Below the pieces are notes generated by a model. It saw only the letters and a list, made by a program, of their open reading frames with translations, searched no databases and was not told the origin of the DNA. A DNA stretch of 64,000 bases from Kryptolebias marmoratus (Eukaryota; Chordata; Actinopteri; Cyprinodontiformes; Rivulidae), in assembly GCF_001649575.2 (NCBI RefSeq), contig NC_051431.1:10089966-10153965 (forward strand), in the 5' to 3' direction. Both the position numbers and the translations under genes were made by a program. Positions 24,230 to 34,415 of this stretch are shown in pieces. Every line of letters begins with the position of its first letter. Positions within the stretch are counted from its first letter, which is position 1.

Positions 24230-27078
24230 TTAATTGTGTTTTGGTGCCCCTTTTCCCATCATACTCTTTTTTGTATTTTTTTCTGGTTTCATCAACATGA
24301 TGTAACATTTTGGGACAAAAATACAAATCAGCAGTCCAAAACTAGAAGCAAGAATGGCAAAGATTTCTACAGCAACACTGAATTTCCCAGGAGAGCTGAC
24401 ATATGCTGGGATAAAAGTGATCCATACTGCACAGAATATCAACATGCTAAAGGTGATAAACTTTGCTTCATTGAAATTATCAGGCAGTTTCCGAGCCAGA
24501 AAAGCAAAAATGAAACACGACATGGCCAGAAGTCCAATGTACCCAAGCACAGACCAGAAGCCTAAAGCAGAGCCCAGAGCACACTCCAAGATGATTTTAT
24601 CTTTAAATTGCTTAAAGTTCTTAGAAGGAAAAGGAGGAGAAATCGTTAACCAGAGAAAACATATGATAACTTGTACAAGAGTAAAACCCAGAACACTGAG
24701 TCTCTGTTGTGTCGGCCCAAACAGTTTCATCACATTACTGCCTGGAAGTGTAGCTTTAAACGCCATTAAAACCACCAAAGTTTTTCCCAGAACACAGGAG
24801 ATGCAGAGGACAAAGGTGATGCCAAAAGCTGTGTGACGGAGCATACAGGACCACTTAGAAGGACGTCCAATGAAGGTCAGAGAGCAGAGAAAACACAGAG
24901 TCAAGGAGAAAAGCAGCAGGAAGCTCAGCTCAGAGTTGTTTGCTCTGACAAGAGGAGTTTTCCTGTATCTGAAGAAAATGAAAGCCACAGCAGCAGTCAG
25001 ACATGTCCCTAGTAAAGAAGCTGTGGTGAGCAGTATTCCCATAACTTCTTCATATGATAAAAAGTCGGCCATTTTAGCTACACAGGCATCTCTTCTTTCA
25101 TTTGACCAGGATTCCGAGGGACATCTCACACAGGTGATAGAATCTGCAAAAAAATAATAAAGTTTAGATTGATCTTTTTTCACAAATTGTACATTATTTT
25201 AATTTCAAAAGTACCAGATGACCAATATTGTTGTTGCTTATCATACCACATTGCTCTGGTAAAAATTAGCTGTGTGAGATGAAACTTTATCAGTAAGGCT
25301 TTATGTCTTTTTCAGTTTTTGCAGTTCTGACACTTAAGATTTCCTAAACATTTAGAAAGGTAATTCTGTTTTTTTCTTTTTCTTTTTACTATTGTGGTAA
25401 TTTGTGACATCAGCAAACTGGATATTTTATTTTTAGTTTTTTTTTTTCATATTCTTTTGTCTGAAAGTTTCTCAGTTAAAAATGACTAAGTCCACAAAAA
25501 TCAGTGTCCAACAAAAAAGTATTAGTGTTGCAGAGCAGGTGGGTTCACAATGAGGAAGGATGATTTCAACTCACTTAAAAGCTTACATTAAATAAAAACT
25601 AACCTGTAATGTTGTTTATTTCTCCCTCTGCACATCTTATACAGTCATAGCAGCAAACAGGTTTTCCTTTCTGGAGAACTTTCCGTGTTCCTGGAGGACA
25701 CTTCTCACTGCAAATTGACACAGGAACCTGCAAGAATGAAAGCAGCATTATAAAAGTGTCTATGTCTCTTCCTCTTTACTAATTATGGTACAATAAAAAA
25801 ATACTGAAAAATTATTTCAAAAGTACTTTTAATACATAAAAAAGCTAATAACATTTTCAGTAGATTTTACCTGCTTTGAGCTCTTTGCCCAGTGGAGAGT
25901 CTTATTTTGTAGATTTAAATGTTTGTCTGCAGGCAACGATGCATCATAAAGTCCAACAGAAACAAAGTTCACAGTGCCATTTTCATTTGGCTGCCAATTT
26001 ATAATTTCATACTTTGCTGCTGGATCTCCATTTTCATTAAAATAAACCTCCTCTCCTTCTTTTGTCTTGAAGTGACTCTTTCTAATGTGCTGCAAAATCT
26101 AAGAAAAAAGCAATTATTTCAATAAATATATTTTATAGTCCAATCAAGCAATTTAATACATATTATTTATTGTACATTTTTCTTTGTTGTTAGTTCCTAA
26201 TGTAAATTCTATAAGTCCTGTCTTATACTTACTGTAAATGGTTCAAGCTGCACACTGTTGTTGCAGGTTTTATTACACTTGAGAATACTGTGCAGAGCAT
26301 GGGCCACTGCATAAACACCTTTGTAAATATTGTTGAAAATAGGCATGAGGGACATATCAGTAAAACTGTTTTTCATGTCAGTCAGATCTTCATGTCCAGT
26401 ACATTCTGTCTGAATCTGTTTTGATTGCGAATGCTTGAACTTACAGCTGAATAATGCCTGCCAGAACTCTCTAAACAAGTCATTGTTTGATGAATTCAGT
26501 GGCTTTACATCCAGCATGAACTCTTTAAAGCCACTGACATGTGCTTTTGGGATAAAAAGGCCTATAGCTCCATCCAAGATGTGATTCTTATCCATTGCTG
26601 CAATTTGAGAATCAAATATCCAGGCCTCACTGCCAACCCACTGATACCCTGTTAAGTTCTGGTTGGACAACTCCTGAATTAGCACATCCATGGCTGGGGG
26701 AGTAATAAAAGTAACAATCACTTTTGAAGTAGAAGCCTTGATAATGTCAATTATCTTTTGTATTTTTTCTGTTGAGTCTGTTTGAAAGAAAGAAACAGAA
26801 TATTCCAGACAGATGCCCAGCTGCTGTGCAGATTCTGTGAATGTTGCCATGCCATTATTGCCATAATCATCACTGGTTCTAATGGCTCCAACCCAAGTCC
26901 ATCCAAAGTGTTTGACCAAATGAGCCAAAGCTCTGCTCTGATAGTAGTCACTGGGTATGGTTCTGAGAAAGGATGGGTACTTTAATTTGTCACTGAGACA
27001 AGCACATGTAGCAAAGTGACTAATCTGAAAAAGAGTTACAATTATATTAGAAAGTAAAAGTTAAAATAAAGGTGTAAC

Positions 27079-27123
<45 letters not shown>

Positions 27124-27801
27124 AAAGCATAGTTTTTATGTTTATCTCATTCTACTCACCAATGGAATATGAAATGGTCCAAGAACAGTAGCTATTGCCA
27201 TGCTAGAAGAAGAGGAGCTTGGTCCAATTATGGCTTGCACTTTTACAGGCCTAGTACATGGGTCTTCAAATGCTGACACATTCTCATTATCATTGTTCAA
27301 TGCAAGTGCAACTTTTATGCCTCTGACAATGAAACTGCATGTATCATACATATTATATCCCAAAGAAATGCCTGGAAGTAGGTCTGTACTGTTATTAATT
27401 TCCTCAATGGCAAAACGCATGGCCTGAACAAATTGGAACTCTCTGAAGTTTAAACTTAATTCAGACAAATATAAACAGTTATAATAATAATAGAATGATG
27501 ACCTTTTTATCTTTAATAAAAAATAAAAATAAGGATAAACAGCAGCTGTCTATTTGATACTTTACCTGATGCATTCAAGTGGCAGGGGTTTTTGTGTATA
27601 ACTGTTCTCTGTGTTCTTCCAGTTGTTGTGAAAGTAGAAGATTCCCCCTAACATTATGTCTCCACCCTTAGACAGTTGAGGGATCTCAGCATCTCCCATC
27701 TGTCTGCACAAAAAAGACTCCTTAGACTGTGAGAAAGACTCTATCAGAAACAGCTGTAAAAGCGCACAAACCTGGTGTGGCCACCTTAAAGTAGACAACA
27801 T
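24230..27801 (-). CDS. Receptor F: OlfC/V2R-like olfactory receptor, complete
   Basis: Exons: 27566-27801, 27160-27454, 26233-27024, 25871-26098, 25604-25727 and 24230-25143 (862 aa). Lineage II, with an extra residue before the first cysteine ([16 protein letters not shown]). The pocket motif in exon 2 is [14 protein letters not shown] and the loop in exon 3 is [10 protein letters not shown], the most divergent version in the array. This suggests a shifted ligand preference, which is inference only. The start at 27799-27801 was chosen by alignment; another in-frame ATG at 27829-27831 would add ten residues. The tail ends GAPKHN. Intron 2 contains a 42-bp (TA)n tract. F is the last minus-strand gene before the L1 insertion and is head-to-head with G. 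Confidence 0.94.
27080..27121. repeat. (TA)n microsatellite in intron 2 of F
   Basis: About 42 bp of pure TA, in the same intron as the (TA)n tract of C. Confidence 0.95.
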
Positions 27802-27862
27802 TCTTTTTGCAATCACTTTGTTGCACTTCATGAGCAATAATGCAAATTCAAGTCTTAAACTG

Positions 27863-27934
27863 GTATTTATGAATGTACAACCAGCTTGTACATTATTTAA
27901 GGGTGATATTTCTATGGAAATAAGAGGTGGGGCA
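27863..27934 (-). promoter_or_regulatory. Promoter block of receptor F
   Basis: CATAAATAC at 27863-27871 and an exact TGCCCCACCT at 27925-27934. The next 40 bp upstream (ggagggacatgtt) are shared with H, I, J and K. Confidence 0.6.
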
Positions 27935-28199
27935 GAAGGAGGGACATGTTAATGCTACAGTTCTGTGTTGAGTATTTTTTCTTTTGTATGTGAAATATGG
28001 CAAGAATATTTGCTTATGTGCAATAGAACCATATGCACTGGTAAAAGTCTTTTTCGTTCTGTACTTTTGTCTATGTATAAGAAGATTTGCTTTTGTACCA
28101 TGATAATTCTTTTTCCAGTACCCTATAAAATGATATTTCATGTCAATGTTAAATGGGACAGTAAATGGATTTATTTTTGGGAGTCATTATCTTAATGTT

Positions 28200-29059
28200 A
28201 AACCATACTCATAAAAATACACAATAAGAATAATGTTTTCCAATATAAGATCTGTTTGTTTTCCTCCTAATCAAATAAGTTTTCATTTTTATTATTATTA
28301 CTGTGTCCTCAAAAGTCACCCAAAAAAGGTACAAAAATTACTCCAAAATAAAGATCATACCTGACCCCCAGTAAAGGTCCAGACCTGCCTTGGTTGGGTT
28401 CTTTAAGGTCCTACACCAGGGCTTAATCTCTCATGGAGCAACACTGTGTCTTTGCATTTTATGGGGCCCTTCTAAGTGACCTGTACCAGTATGTAGACTG
28501 CTTTTAACAGCTGATGAATGTTCTTTCTAGCAGACTAAAAGGTATAAGGTCAACTAGAGATCATGCCAGGATTAAGGGCTTCATCAAATGCTTTAACAAA
28601 AAGAAGCAATGGGCGGAGATCAATACCATCATTGCTGTGTGACCCTGCTTCTTCGTGTGAAGAGTCTTTGTCAGCTATGTATAAAAGAAGCTTTCAAAAG
28701 ACCTAGAGCTGGACACATTTTACATTACACATAGTCACACGTCACATAGTCCGGTTGGTGAAACACTGTACAGTCTTTAGCTACCCCTTCAGTTTCAGGT
28801 CTTTAACCTGTTTTGGTTAATTTGACCAACATTGAGATCATCCTTGAATTGCGTGCTGCTACCATTCAGGGATCTCTGTGGCAGTTAGAAACAAAATACT
28901 GTACATGGAATGTTCTACCAAGTTAGACGTCTTTCTAAGAAATGCCTCTCCTCTGCTTTTTCTAAAGAGATCAGTGCTAAAATATGACTTTTGCAGGGCC
29001 TTTCATACAATAAGAAGGTCCTTTTTCCAGGTATTATTCCCAGGACAAAACTGCAAAGA
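28200..29059. other. Intergenic DNA between F and the L1 element, part 1
   Basis: No gene recognised. The segment 28340-28700 is less AT-rich and could be an old repeat, but I could not name it. Confidence 0.4.
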
Positions 29060-29250
29060 AAGAGAAATAAGAATTTTGTGCTGCTGCCTCTCACTTGTGG
29101 AATTCTCTTCCTGACTCTCTTTGGACATTTCAGTCTGTGGACACTTTGAAGGATTAAATCCTGATCATAGCCTTGCCATTCTTTTAAATTGCATCTTATT
29201 GCAAGTTCCTCCTTGTCCAGTCGGCATTTAGGTCCGACCAACTCTCCATC
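29060..29250 (+). mobile_element. Probable LINE C-terminal remnant
   Basis: One plus-strand frame reads LWNSLPDSL-like residues followed by SVDTLKD and a stop (about 29095-29157). This resembles the WNSLP plus FKxxLKTHL end of jockey-superfamily LINE reverse transcriptases. It is short and decayed, so this is tentative. Confidence 0.35.
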
Positions 29251-30097
29251 ACCTGACAAGTGTATTATGAATGTAAATTATTATTATTATTGTGGTACTG
29301 TAAAAATCATACTTTTTCTTATACATCTTGAGCTGTAAAAGCAAATAAGACAACCATGTAGTCTATTTACTGAATGTTAGTCAGCCAGTTTGATCCCCTG
29401 GAATGTCTTGTACCCTTCTCCACAGAAGTTAAGGTCTGGATCCAAGATCTGTGGGAGAAGAAATGAAATTGGGATGATCCAACAATACCAGCACTTGCTT
29501 CACATATGGAATGAGTACATCCTCTCTGACCTTGCAGAGGTAGTGCTACAGTCTTAAATTGCGGCACCTGTCAGTTTGCACAAAGGATGCTTGGTGAGAC
29601 TTGAGGCTGATCACCACTGTGGCTGCTGACTGTTTGGTTCTATCAGGTTTTAGAGACTCTTTTTAAACTGTATATTGGTTGTTTTTTTCATAATCACAAA
29701 TAAGATTCTTAAACTTTCAGCTGTCTTCAGTCTTCATTTTATGTTGTGGTCCAATAAGTCGAGTTGTAAAAAATATATTGATTGTTAAAATTTTATTGGC
29801 TTTCTCAAAGATGATTTTTTTAAGAAAGCATGTCTTTATCAATGTCATGTGGATGTTATGTTAAAGGTAAAAGATAAAAACTATCCATTGAGTTGCTCAG
29901 TGGATAGGAAGAACATTTTTAATTTTCCACAAAAACAGGAGTGAAACATTATAATTTGTTGGAAACCAAAAATAGCTTTAAAAAAGGATAGATTTATTTT
30001 TACCTCTACTTCTTGAGTATTTTTCAGCTTTCAGAAAAAGATCAGAAGATATTTCATTCATTTTTTCACAAATCATTGACATAAAGCATGTTTTCAC
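29251..30097. other. Intergenic DNA between F and the L1 element, part 2
   Basis: AT-rich. No gene or named repeat was recognised. Confidence 0.45.
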
Positions 30098-30115
30098 ATA
30101 CTTTGTTTTTTTTAT
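30098..30115. repeat. L1 target-site duplication, left copy
   Basis: atactttgttttttttat, identical to 33291-33308. The neighbouring bases on both sides differ between the copies, so the repeat is exactly 18 bp. Confidence 0.9.
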
Positions 30116-33100
30116 CACTTTATTTTTATTAACATTTTCAGAGTAGACTCACCAAAAAAAGTAAAACACAACATAGAAATGATAATAAGCAGACAATACA
30201 GAACAACCAAAGACAAAATAAAAACAACACATTAAGGGGGATTCTTAACTGAATGGCACAAAATACAAGGGGACGGCATATCCTAATTTAGTCCTGTAAC
30301 GTTGATGTGACATTTGTCCATTTTTCCCATTTGTCCTGGCATTGCTCTTCTTGTGTCCTCAGTCTGTGTGTTAGAATCTCCATCTCAAATAGCGAGTTCA
30401 CCGTTTGTGTCCATTCCTCTATGGTGGGAGGCTCAGATTGACACCACTTCCTGGTTATTACTTTTTTGGCTGCTACCAACAGAATTTTGAACAAGTAACA
30501 ATCTTTATTAAGTACAACATTTTCCGAAAGACCTAAATATAAAACCTGACTGGTCCTAGATATTGAATATCCCAGTATTGTTACAATCTCTTTGTGTATT
30601 TTGTCCCAGAACTGTGTAATCCTGGGACAAAGCCAGAAAATATGCGCATGATTAACATTAAGCGCTCCACAATCTCTCCAACATGGTTGAACTCTGGATT
30701 TGAATTTACTAGTAATTTTGGGTGTTATAAAAAATCTGATTACATTCTTCCAACAGTATTCTCTCCAGATTCTGGAAGAGGATGTTGTAATTTGGGTCTT
30801 CCAGATATTCAGCCAGTCGTCTTCTGTTAACAGAATGCCCAGTTCCCTTTCCCATTTTGTCTTAATTTCCAATGTGTTAGTGCCTCTATTTTCTAACAAA
30901 TATTTATAAAGTAAGGATACTGTTCTGTGCTTTTTACCCTTATAGATCTCAATCAGCATTTTGACAATCCCATTTTCATTTGGGTCTATTTTATGCTTTA
31001 TCTCTTTGTTATAAAAGTCCCTTAATTGTAGGTATCTAAAGTGATCTTGAGTCCTTAGAGCAAACTCTTGCTGTAGTTCCTGAAAACTTTTAAAGTGTCC
31101 ATCTTTAAGGACTACACTTATTGCTGTTAGACCTCTTCCCAGCCACTGTTTAAATTGTAAGTCTTGAATAAAATATTTATTATAGGCTGGCCACTGTATC
31201 AGACATAAGTGTTTCTCTAATTTGCATTTCCTAATTATGTATAACCATTTACCCAGTGAGAATCTAGTAACGGTATCAACAGTCCTAAGTATACTCTTGG
31301 TGGCCTCTATATCTCCAATGATACTTCGCAATTCTCTACCTTGGACTCTTTGTTCGATATTTTTCCATTTTGCTTCATAATTTTTGGCACTTATATTCAT
31401 TATGGGACTTATTTGGGCAGCGTGGTAATATTCTCTAAAGTCAGGTAATGCCATACCTCCTTTCTCTTTCTCTAATTGTAAAATATCAAATTTTATTCTG
31501 GGTTTTTTGCCGTTCCATATGAATCTAGATGAAATCTGGTTCCATGTTTTAAACTGTCTATCCGGGATTTCTATAGGTAAAGCCAGGAAGAGGTATAATA
31601 ACCTTGGTAACACGTTCATTTTTATGGCTTCAATTCTAGAGCTGAAGTCTAGTGTTAAGACATCCCACCTTCTAATATCCCTCCTAATTTCTTGGTCCAC
31701 TCCAATAAAATTAGCTTTATATAGATCATCCATGTTTTTCGTTAATTTTATTCCTAGGTAAGTCATCATATTAGAGTTCCAGTTTAAATTATAATTTCGA
31801 CGTATTGTTTCAGATGGTGTATAACCGAATGTCAAAACCTGTGTCTTTTTCAAATTTAGTTTGTATCCTGAGTAGAAGCCAAATGTCTCTAACTGATTGA
31901 TCAGACAAGGCAGTGAATTTTCGGGATCTGATAAGTAGCAAATTACATCATCTGCAAACAAACCTATTGTATGGGTCTCATTATATATATCAATACCCTT
32001 AAGATCCTTATGTTGTCTTATGTATTGTGCCAGTGGTTCAATATAAATTGCAAATACTGTTGGTGATAAACAGCATCCCTGACGTGTTGAGCGTTCAAGT
32101 TTTATATTATCAGTTAGATTTCCATTAATCTTGATTCTGGCCATTGGTGATTGGTATAGGGTCCTCACACACTGTACAGCTTTTTCGTTAAAACCAAATT
32201 TTTCAAGTGTTTTATATAAGAAGTTCCAGCCTACACTGTCAAAAGCCTTCTCTGCGTCAAGACTGATCAAAACAGCCTTAATCTTTTTATTTTGAATATG
32301 ATCTACAATGTGAAGTGCCCTCCTGATGTTATCTCGCATTTGTCGACCTCTAATGAATCCTGTTTGGTCCTCATCTATAATGTCCCCAATGAATTGCTCA
32401 AAACGTTTTGCTAATACTGAAGTATAGATTTTATAGTCCATGTTTAGAATAGATATAGGTCTATAGTCAGAACATGTCTCACTTCTCCTCTTTTTTGGAA
32501 TAACTGTTATAATCGCTTCTCTCCAAGATGGCGGAAGCAGTGCGTGCTCCAATGTATAATTAAATGAATTTTCTAGTAATGGTAAGAGATCTTCATTAAA
32601 TGATTTGTACCACTCCGATGGCAGTCCATCACTCCCTGGTGTTTTGCCATTTTTTAACCTATTAATTGCTTTTTGTATTTCAATTCTTGTTATATGGGAA
32701 GTGAGAAGTTTGTTTTGGGTTTCTCCAATTGAGGGCAGATCCAGTGACTCCAAGAAGGCTTTTATCTGTCCATCTTCAGCAGAAGAAGGTTGACTGTACA
32801 ACCGCTGATAATATGTCCTAAACATGTCCTCTATAATTTCTGGGTCATATATCATTTGATTTGTCTCACCATCCTTCATTCTATGGATATTCCTGTCAGA
32901 CTGTTGCTTTTTAAGTTTCTTTGCTAACAGTTTTGTTCCTTTAGATCCCACTTCATGATATGATTGTCTGATGAATTTTGATTTCTTTTCGATTTCATAA
33001 GTAAGTATCTTATCTATGTTGTTTCTTACTTCTTTTATTTTTATAAGTAGGTTAGGATTTTGGGTCAATTTGTGTTGTTTTTCTAGTTCTGTCAATTGAA

Positions 33101-33290
33101 CTCTTTCTTTTTCATAAGCTTCCACTCTGGATTTTTTAAGGGCCGCAGTTTTTGCTATCAATTTTCCTCTTATTACTGCCTTAAGTGCGTCCCATACCAT
33201 CACCGGATTAACCTGTCCATCATCATTCTCTTCTATGTAAGTTTTTATGTCATGGGAAATTTCAGCTTTAATCGTTTTAACGTTAAAACG
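30116..33290 (-). mobile_element. 5'-truncated L1-clade non-LTR retrotransposon
   Basis: A 3175-bp element on the minus strand, bounded by perfect 18-bp target-site duplications. It keeps the linker, reverse transcriptase and C-terminal part of ORF2 and a short 3' UTR of about 170 bp, ending in aataaaaataaagtg without a long poly(A). ORF1, the 5' UTR and the endonuclease domain are missing, which fits ordinary 5' truncation during target-primed reverse transcription. The lack of any stop over 3 kb and the perfect duplication suggest a young insertion. It lies between the divergent genes F and G, about 150 bp upstream of the promoter box of G. Confidence 0.9.
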
Positions 33291-33338
33291 ATACTTTGTT
33301 TTTTTTATTGAAAAAAAACCAAACATAAATAAAGACAT
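30288..33338 (-). CDS. L1 ORF2 remainder: reverse transcriptase, endonuclease domain missing
   Basis: An open frame of 1016 codons. Codons 1-10 are host flank, 11-16 are exactly the 18-bp target-site duplication (IKKTKY), and the element begins at codon 17. The reverse transcriptase spans about 225-520: motif A LISLDAEKAFDSV (357-369), RQGCCLSP (419-426), and the catalytic FADD (461-464) with the invariant aspartates. A zinc-knuckle-like cluster (CWRDC...H...C) lies at about 886-904, and the C-terminus looks complete. Family ORF2 proteins are normally about 1250 residues; the missing 5' part is the APE endonuclease. The ATG is host sequence, so the frame is a chance fusion and not a normal L1 protein. 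It lacks the nickase and is unlikely to move by itself. Confidence 0.85.
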   Translation of the reverse strand: MSLFMFGFFSIKKTKYRFNVKTIKAEISHDIKTYIEENDDGQVNPVMVWDALKAVIRGKLIAKTAALKKSRVEAYEKERVQLTELEKQHKLTQNPNLLIKIKEVRNNIDKILTYEIEKKSKFIRQSYHEVGSKGTKLLAKKLKKQQSDRNIHRMKDGETNQMIYDPEIIEDMFRTYYQRLYSQPSSAEDGQIKAFLESLDLPSIGETQNKLLTSHITRIEIQKAINRLKNGKTPGSDGLPSEWYKSFNEDLLPLLENSFNYTLEHALLPPSWREAIITVIPKKRRSETCSDYRPISILNMDYKIYTSVLAKRFEQFIGDIIDEDQTGFIRGRQMRDNIRRALHIVDHIQNKKIKAVLISLDAEKAFDSVGWNFLYKTLEKFGFNEKAVQCVRTLYQSPMARIKINGNLTDNIKLERSTRQGCCLSPTVFAIYIEPLAQYIRQHKDLKGIDIYNETHTIGLFADDVICYLSDPENSLPCLINQLETFGFYSGYKLNLKKTQVLTFGYTPSETIRRNYNLNWNSNMMTYLGIKLTKNMDDLYKANFIGVDQEIRRDIRRWDVLTLDFSSRIEAIKMNVLPRLLYLFLALPIEIPDRQFKTWNQISSRFIWNGKKPRIKFDILQLEKEKGGMALPDFREYYHAAQISPIMNISAKNYEAKWKNIEQRVQGRELRSIIGDIEATKSILRTVDTVTRFSLGKWLYIIRKCKLEKHLCLIQWPAYNKYFIQDLQFKQWLGRGLTAISVVLKDGHFKSFQELQQEFALRTQDHFRYLQLRDFYNKEIKHKIDPNENGIVKMLIEIYKGKKHRTVSLLYKYLLENRGTNTLEIKTKWERELGILLTEDDWLNIWKTQITTSSSRIWREYCWKNVIRFFITPKITSKFKSRVQPCWRDCGALNVNHAHIFWLCPRITQFWDKIHKEIVTILGYSISRTSQVLYLGLSENVVLNKDCYLFKILLVAAKKVITRKWCQSEPPTIEEWTQTVNSLFEMEILTHRLRTQEEQCQDKWEKWTNVTSTLQD
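33291..33308. repeat. L1 target-site duplication, right copy
   Basis: 18-bp copy at the 5' (truncated) end of the element, on the side of gene G. Confidence 0.9.
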
Positions 33339-33437
33339 TTACCATAACTTTCCATTGCACATGAGCAGACATTCATGTCACATTTCACATATAAAAAAAT
33401 ACACGGAAAAACTGTATAGGTTGTCAGTATGCCCCTA

Positions 33438-33508
33438 GCCCCACCTCTTACTAATACAGATTCATTACCTATTTAAATAATGTTGAAGCTAATTCTAAAT
33501 TCATAAAG
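33438..33508 (+). promoter_or_regulatory. Promoter block of receptor G
   Basis: GCCCCACCT at 33438-33446 and a weakened TATA-like CATAAAGTT at 33502-33510 (CATAAATAC in F and I). The ATG is about 90 bp further. The L1 begins 147 bp upstream of the CACC box, so any more distal element was moved about 3.2 kb away. Confidence 0.5.
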
Positions 33509-33598
33509 TTCAAGTTCTAAATTTACTGGTTCAAGTCTTTAATTTGCAATACTGTTCATGAGATGAAACCAGCTGATTTTGCTTCTTTAAATGACATA

Positions 33599-34384
33599 AT
33601 GTCTGCAAAGAGGTGGCCAAAAAAGGTTTATACATTTTTACAGCTGTTGTTGTTGGTGTCTTATTTACAGTCTGAGGAGTCATTGTGCAGACAGAGAGGA
33701 GATCCTGAGATCGCTCAACTATCAAAGGATGGAGACGTTATGTTGGCGGGAATCTTCTACTTTCACGGCAGCTGGAAGAACAAAGAGAACACTTACACAC
33801 AAAAACCTCTGCCACTGGAATGTATCAGGTAAAGTGTACTATAAACATCTATTGCTTATCTTGCTGCACTTGTTTTGTATTATTGTTTTTAAGTTCTACT
33901 GATTGATTTATTTTAAAACAAAAGTAACGTCTGTGTCAAAAGTTTTTTTTTTAATTATTTAAATTTGTCTGAATGAAGTTTAAATTTAAGGGAGTTCCAG
34001 TTTGCACAAACCATGCGTTTTGCCATTGAGGAAATTAATAACAGTACAGACCTACTTCCAGACATTTCTCTGGGATATAATATTTATGACACTTGTAGCT
34101 CCAATGCCAGAAGCATAAAAGTTGCACTTGCCTTAAACAGTGGTAATGACAATGTGTCTTCAACCTCCAAGGAGTCATGTAACAGATTACAAGTGCAGGC
34201 TATAGTGGGAGAAGGCTCCTCATCTCCTTGCACAGCAATAGCTTCTGTTCTTGGGCCATTTCATATCCCACTGGTGAGTCACTGCTGTTCAAACAAAATT
34301 AGTAAATTGTAAATGTTTTTTTTTTTTTGTTGCCTGGTAGGAACAAATATCATTTTGTGAAGGTTTAACACCTTTATTTTCTAT

Positions 34385-34415
<31 letters not shown>

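Noticed and set aside
24354..24836. Plus-strand open frames of about 160-173 codons antisense to the seven-helix exon, present in nearly every receptor copy
   Set aside because: They are the mirror of the strongly conserved exon 6, exist only because the sense codon use leaves the opposite frame open, and show no start context or domain of their own.
28878..29259. Opposed 78- and 114-codon frames left of the L1
   Set aside because: Neither shows a recognised domain; only a short LINE-like word (WNSLPDSL) was kept, as a tentative repeat remnant.
33273..33290. Perfect 18-bp palindrome cgttttaacgttaaaacg at the 5' end of the L1
   Set aside because: It encodes RFNVKT in the ORF2 frame and is probably normal element sequence; a special role cannot be supported.
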